This document shows, piece after piece, positions 22,901 to 23,498 of a stretch of DNA of 23,498 bases. A program made the position numbers and the translations under genes. The notes below the pieces were generated by a model, which was not told the DNA's origin, ran no database searches, and saw only the letters and a list, made by a program, of their open reading frames with translations. Where the stretch lies: the NCBI GenBank assembly GCA_903859225.1, contig CAIOLV010000061.1, positions 1 through 23,498 of the forward strand. The letters are read 5' to 3'. The stretch is from an uncultured bacterium (GTDB taxonomy: Bacteria > Bipolaricaulota > Bipolaricaulia > UBA7950 > UBA9294). Numbering within the stretch: the first letter of the stretch is position 1; each line of letters starts with the position of its first letter.

Positions 22901-23498
22901 ACCGGTCTCGAACGCCCTCCGCGCCTCATCGATGTCGCGGAATGCCTTGCCTTGTCCCTTTCCGTCCGGCTCCACCAGCGTGAGGAAGTAGAATGCGAAG
23001 ATCGGGTCCTGCGTCGGTAGGGTCAGCGGCTCTCCGCTCGACGGGGACAGGATGTTGCGCGGCGCAGCCATCAGTTCCCGCGCCTCGCGAATCGCCTCCG
23101 GCGAGAGCGGCAGGTGCACCGACATCGTGTCTCCATCGAAGTCGGCATTGTAGGGAGGACACACGAGTGGGTGAACGTGGATGGCCTCGCCGTCAACGAG
23201 AATCGGCTCGAACGCCTGCATCGAGAGACGATGGAGCGTCGGAGCTCGGTTCAGGAGCACCGGGTGCTTCTTGATCAGCTTGTCAAGGATGTCCCACACC
23301 TCGGGCATCTCGCCCATGAGGGCCCGATTCTTGATCTCATCGAAGTCCGAGAACGTCGTCGTCTCGAGGTAGTGCAGAATGAACGGCTTGAACAGCTCGA
23401 GCGCCATCTTCTTCGGAATGCCGCATTGCGCGAGCTTCAACTTGGGATCGACAACGATCACCGCGCGCCCGGAGTAGTCAACCCGCCGGCCGAGCAGA
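19958..23498 (-). CDS. rpoC: DNA-directed RNA polymerase subunit beta', 5' part outside window
   Basis: About 1,179 C-terminal residues; the frame stays open to the right edge (LLGRRVDYSGRAV), so the true start lies outside. The catalytic NADFDGD that binds the active-site magnesium is at 23129-23149. Downstream are the bridge-helix/trigger-loop region (GARGGPDQVKQLCGMRG, FISTHGGRKGAADTALKTA, DSGYLTRRLVD) and the zinc site Cys in VDCGTTQG with three in CETTNGVCQLC. The AAQSVGEPGTQLTMRTFHLG motif follows. A long beta-rich insertion (roughly 250-300 residues) lies between DITQGLPRAEELFEAR and YLMTEIHKVYRQQGV, as in other bacteria with SBHM insertions. The protein ends in an acidic tail. Secure. 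Confidence 0.98.
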   Translation of the reverse strand, partial: LLGRRVDYSGRAVIVVDPKLKLAQCGIPKKMALELFKPFILHYLETTTFSDFDEIKNRALMGEMPEVWDILDKLIKKHPVLLNRAPTLHRLSMQAFEPILVDGEAIHVHPLVCPPYNADFDGDTMSVHLPLSPEAIREARELMAAPRNILSPSSGEPLTLPTQDPIFAFYFLTLVEPDGKGQGKAFRDIDEARRAFETGALGLHSQAKIRIDGKVIDTTLGRAEVNRVLPEPIRDYTRVIDRRAVKKIVMRCFHEYGWEKSAEVLDDLKDLGFKYATYAGLTISLKDCLIPEAKTDIVRESQAAVLRIETMFKMGLSTEDERREAVIRIWRRTVDDVERATMENLRSHLFNPVYGMVMSGARGGPDQVKQLCGMRGPMAGPSGEIIERPVISNFREGLDMMEYFISTHGGRKGAADTALKTADSGYLTRRLVDASSDTIIREVDCGTTQGVDIDPFRFSKTEIMEPVEERIYGRVTSAPVIDPSSGDVVVDANQWISREMAALIGQMESELSTTSAAERERAMGTKSLQDVKDPKTGRVLVRMDETVTARLIEALRAAKIKKIRVRPRVAIRSPMTCETTNGVCQLCYGYDMSSHHPVALGTAVGVIAAQSVGEPGTQLTMRTFHLGGVAGEDITQGLPRAEELFEARKTTKESEAGISPLDGFVTSIVSTETGHDQVEITGEPRDVVVPAAILNVEEGDEVTIGDLIRVKSPCKGEVYTLLADDGTQEFLLIDTASGDRSYTIPQGATVKVKTGDVVGAKDALTDRFNTEPIVAMRKGKVELSEESDRVFRLIYGPEDVAEHEIPYGGRLLVEPGETVEAGKAVTSRSKPIFVAADGEGTVVVLDDRIVVYNPDGGGLHIPLTGDISALKGHGETVRVGEPILRLEIPHVGHVRVESIELDGETARVRVEPKSVMTVDKTVTVRVGDKMEEGDLITKGIVAPHTVLEAAGVQKARQYLMTEIHKVYRQQGVDINDKHLEVIIRQILNNIRLVDRGDSRFLLGDLVTLEEFRKEIKSLVVWNDEADKTRADALGLPLAEDVADSDHLYARSGEPLTAPILAAARKAELDIVRVLRDDETAEIPVAVKRLPDGERELLRISKAALTTKGWLSAASFQRTTKVLAEAALRGETDELDGLKPSIIVGKRIPAGTGFRILVGTAGEMESAEEATDNDVEATEP

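Overview
The window is almost entirely one bacterial transcription and translation super-operon on the minus strand. It runs from the 3' part of rpoC at the right edge to rplQ near the left end. By eye the DNA is GC-rich, roughly 60%. I cannot name the organism. A poorly sampled, deep-branching bacterial phylum is possible. The pointers are a str-S10-spc-alpha superoperon lacking tuf and rpmD, zinc-binding (Cys-containing) forms of uS4, uS14, uL24 and bL36, an atypical uS11 tail, and an SDR-type threonine dehydrogenase next door.

Layout, read 5'->3' on the minus strand: rpoC (partial) - rpsL - rpsG - fusA - rpsJ - rplC - rplD - rplW - rplB - rpsS - rplV - rpsC - rplP - rpmC - rpsQ - rplN - rplX - rplE - rpsN - rpsH - rplF - rplR - rpsE - rplO - secY - adk - map - infA - rpmJ - rpsM - rpsK - rpsD - rpoA - rplQ. 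No gap exceeds 52 nt and ten junctions overlap, so there is no room for separate operon leaders. A good sigma70-type promoter (TTGAAG-17-TATAAT) sits at the rpoC/rpsL junction and could boost the ribosomal part. rplQ is followed by a perfect 11-bp hairpin that also ends the convergent tdh gene.

Left end: a plus-strand SDR-type L-threonine 3-dehydrogenase (1570-2523) is divergent from a minus-strand HyuA-type hydantoinase/oxoprolinase subunit that runs off the left edge (1-1433). Their 136-bp intergenic region holds a TATACT box only 8 nt before the hyuA ATG and an inverted repeat over its candidate -35.

Working together: the operon supplies RNA polymerase alpha and beta', most primary-binding ribosomal proteins of both subunits, EF-G, IF-1, the SecY channel, adenylate kinase and methionine aminopeptidase. 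I found no mobile element, CRISPR array, tRNA or rRNA, and no clearly novel system. The points worth a second look are the replaced uS11 C-terminus, the divergent EF-G domain IV, the missing tuf and rpmD, and the regulatory signals at the two ends.
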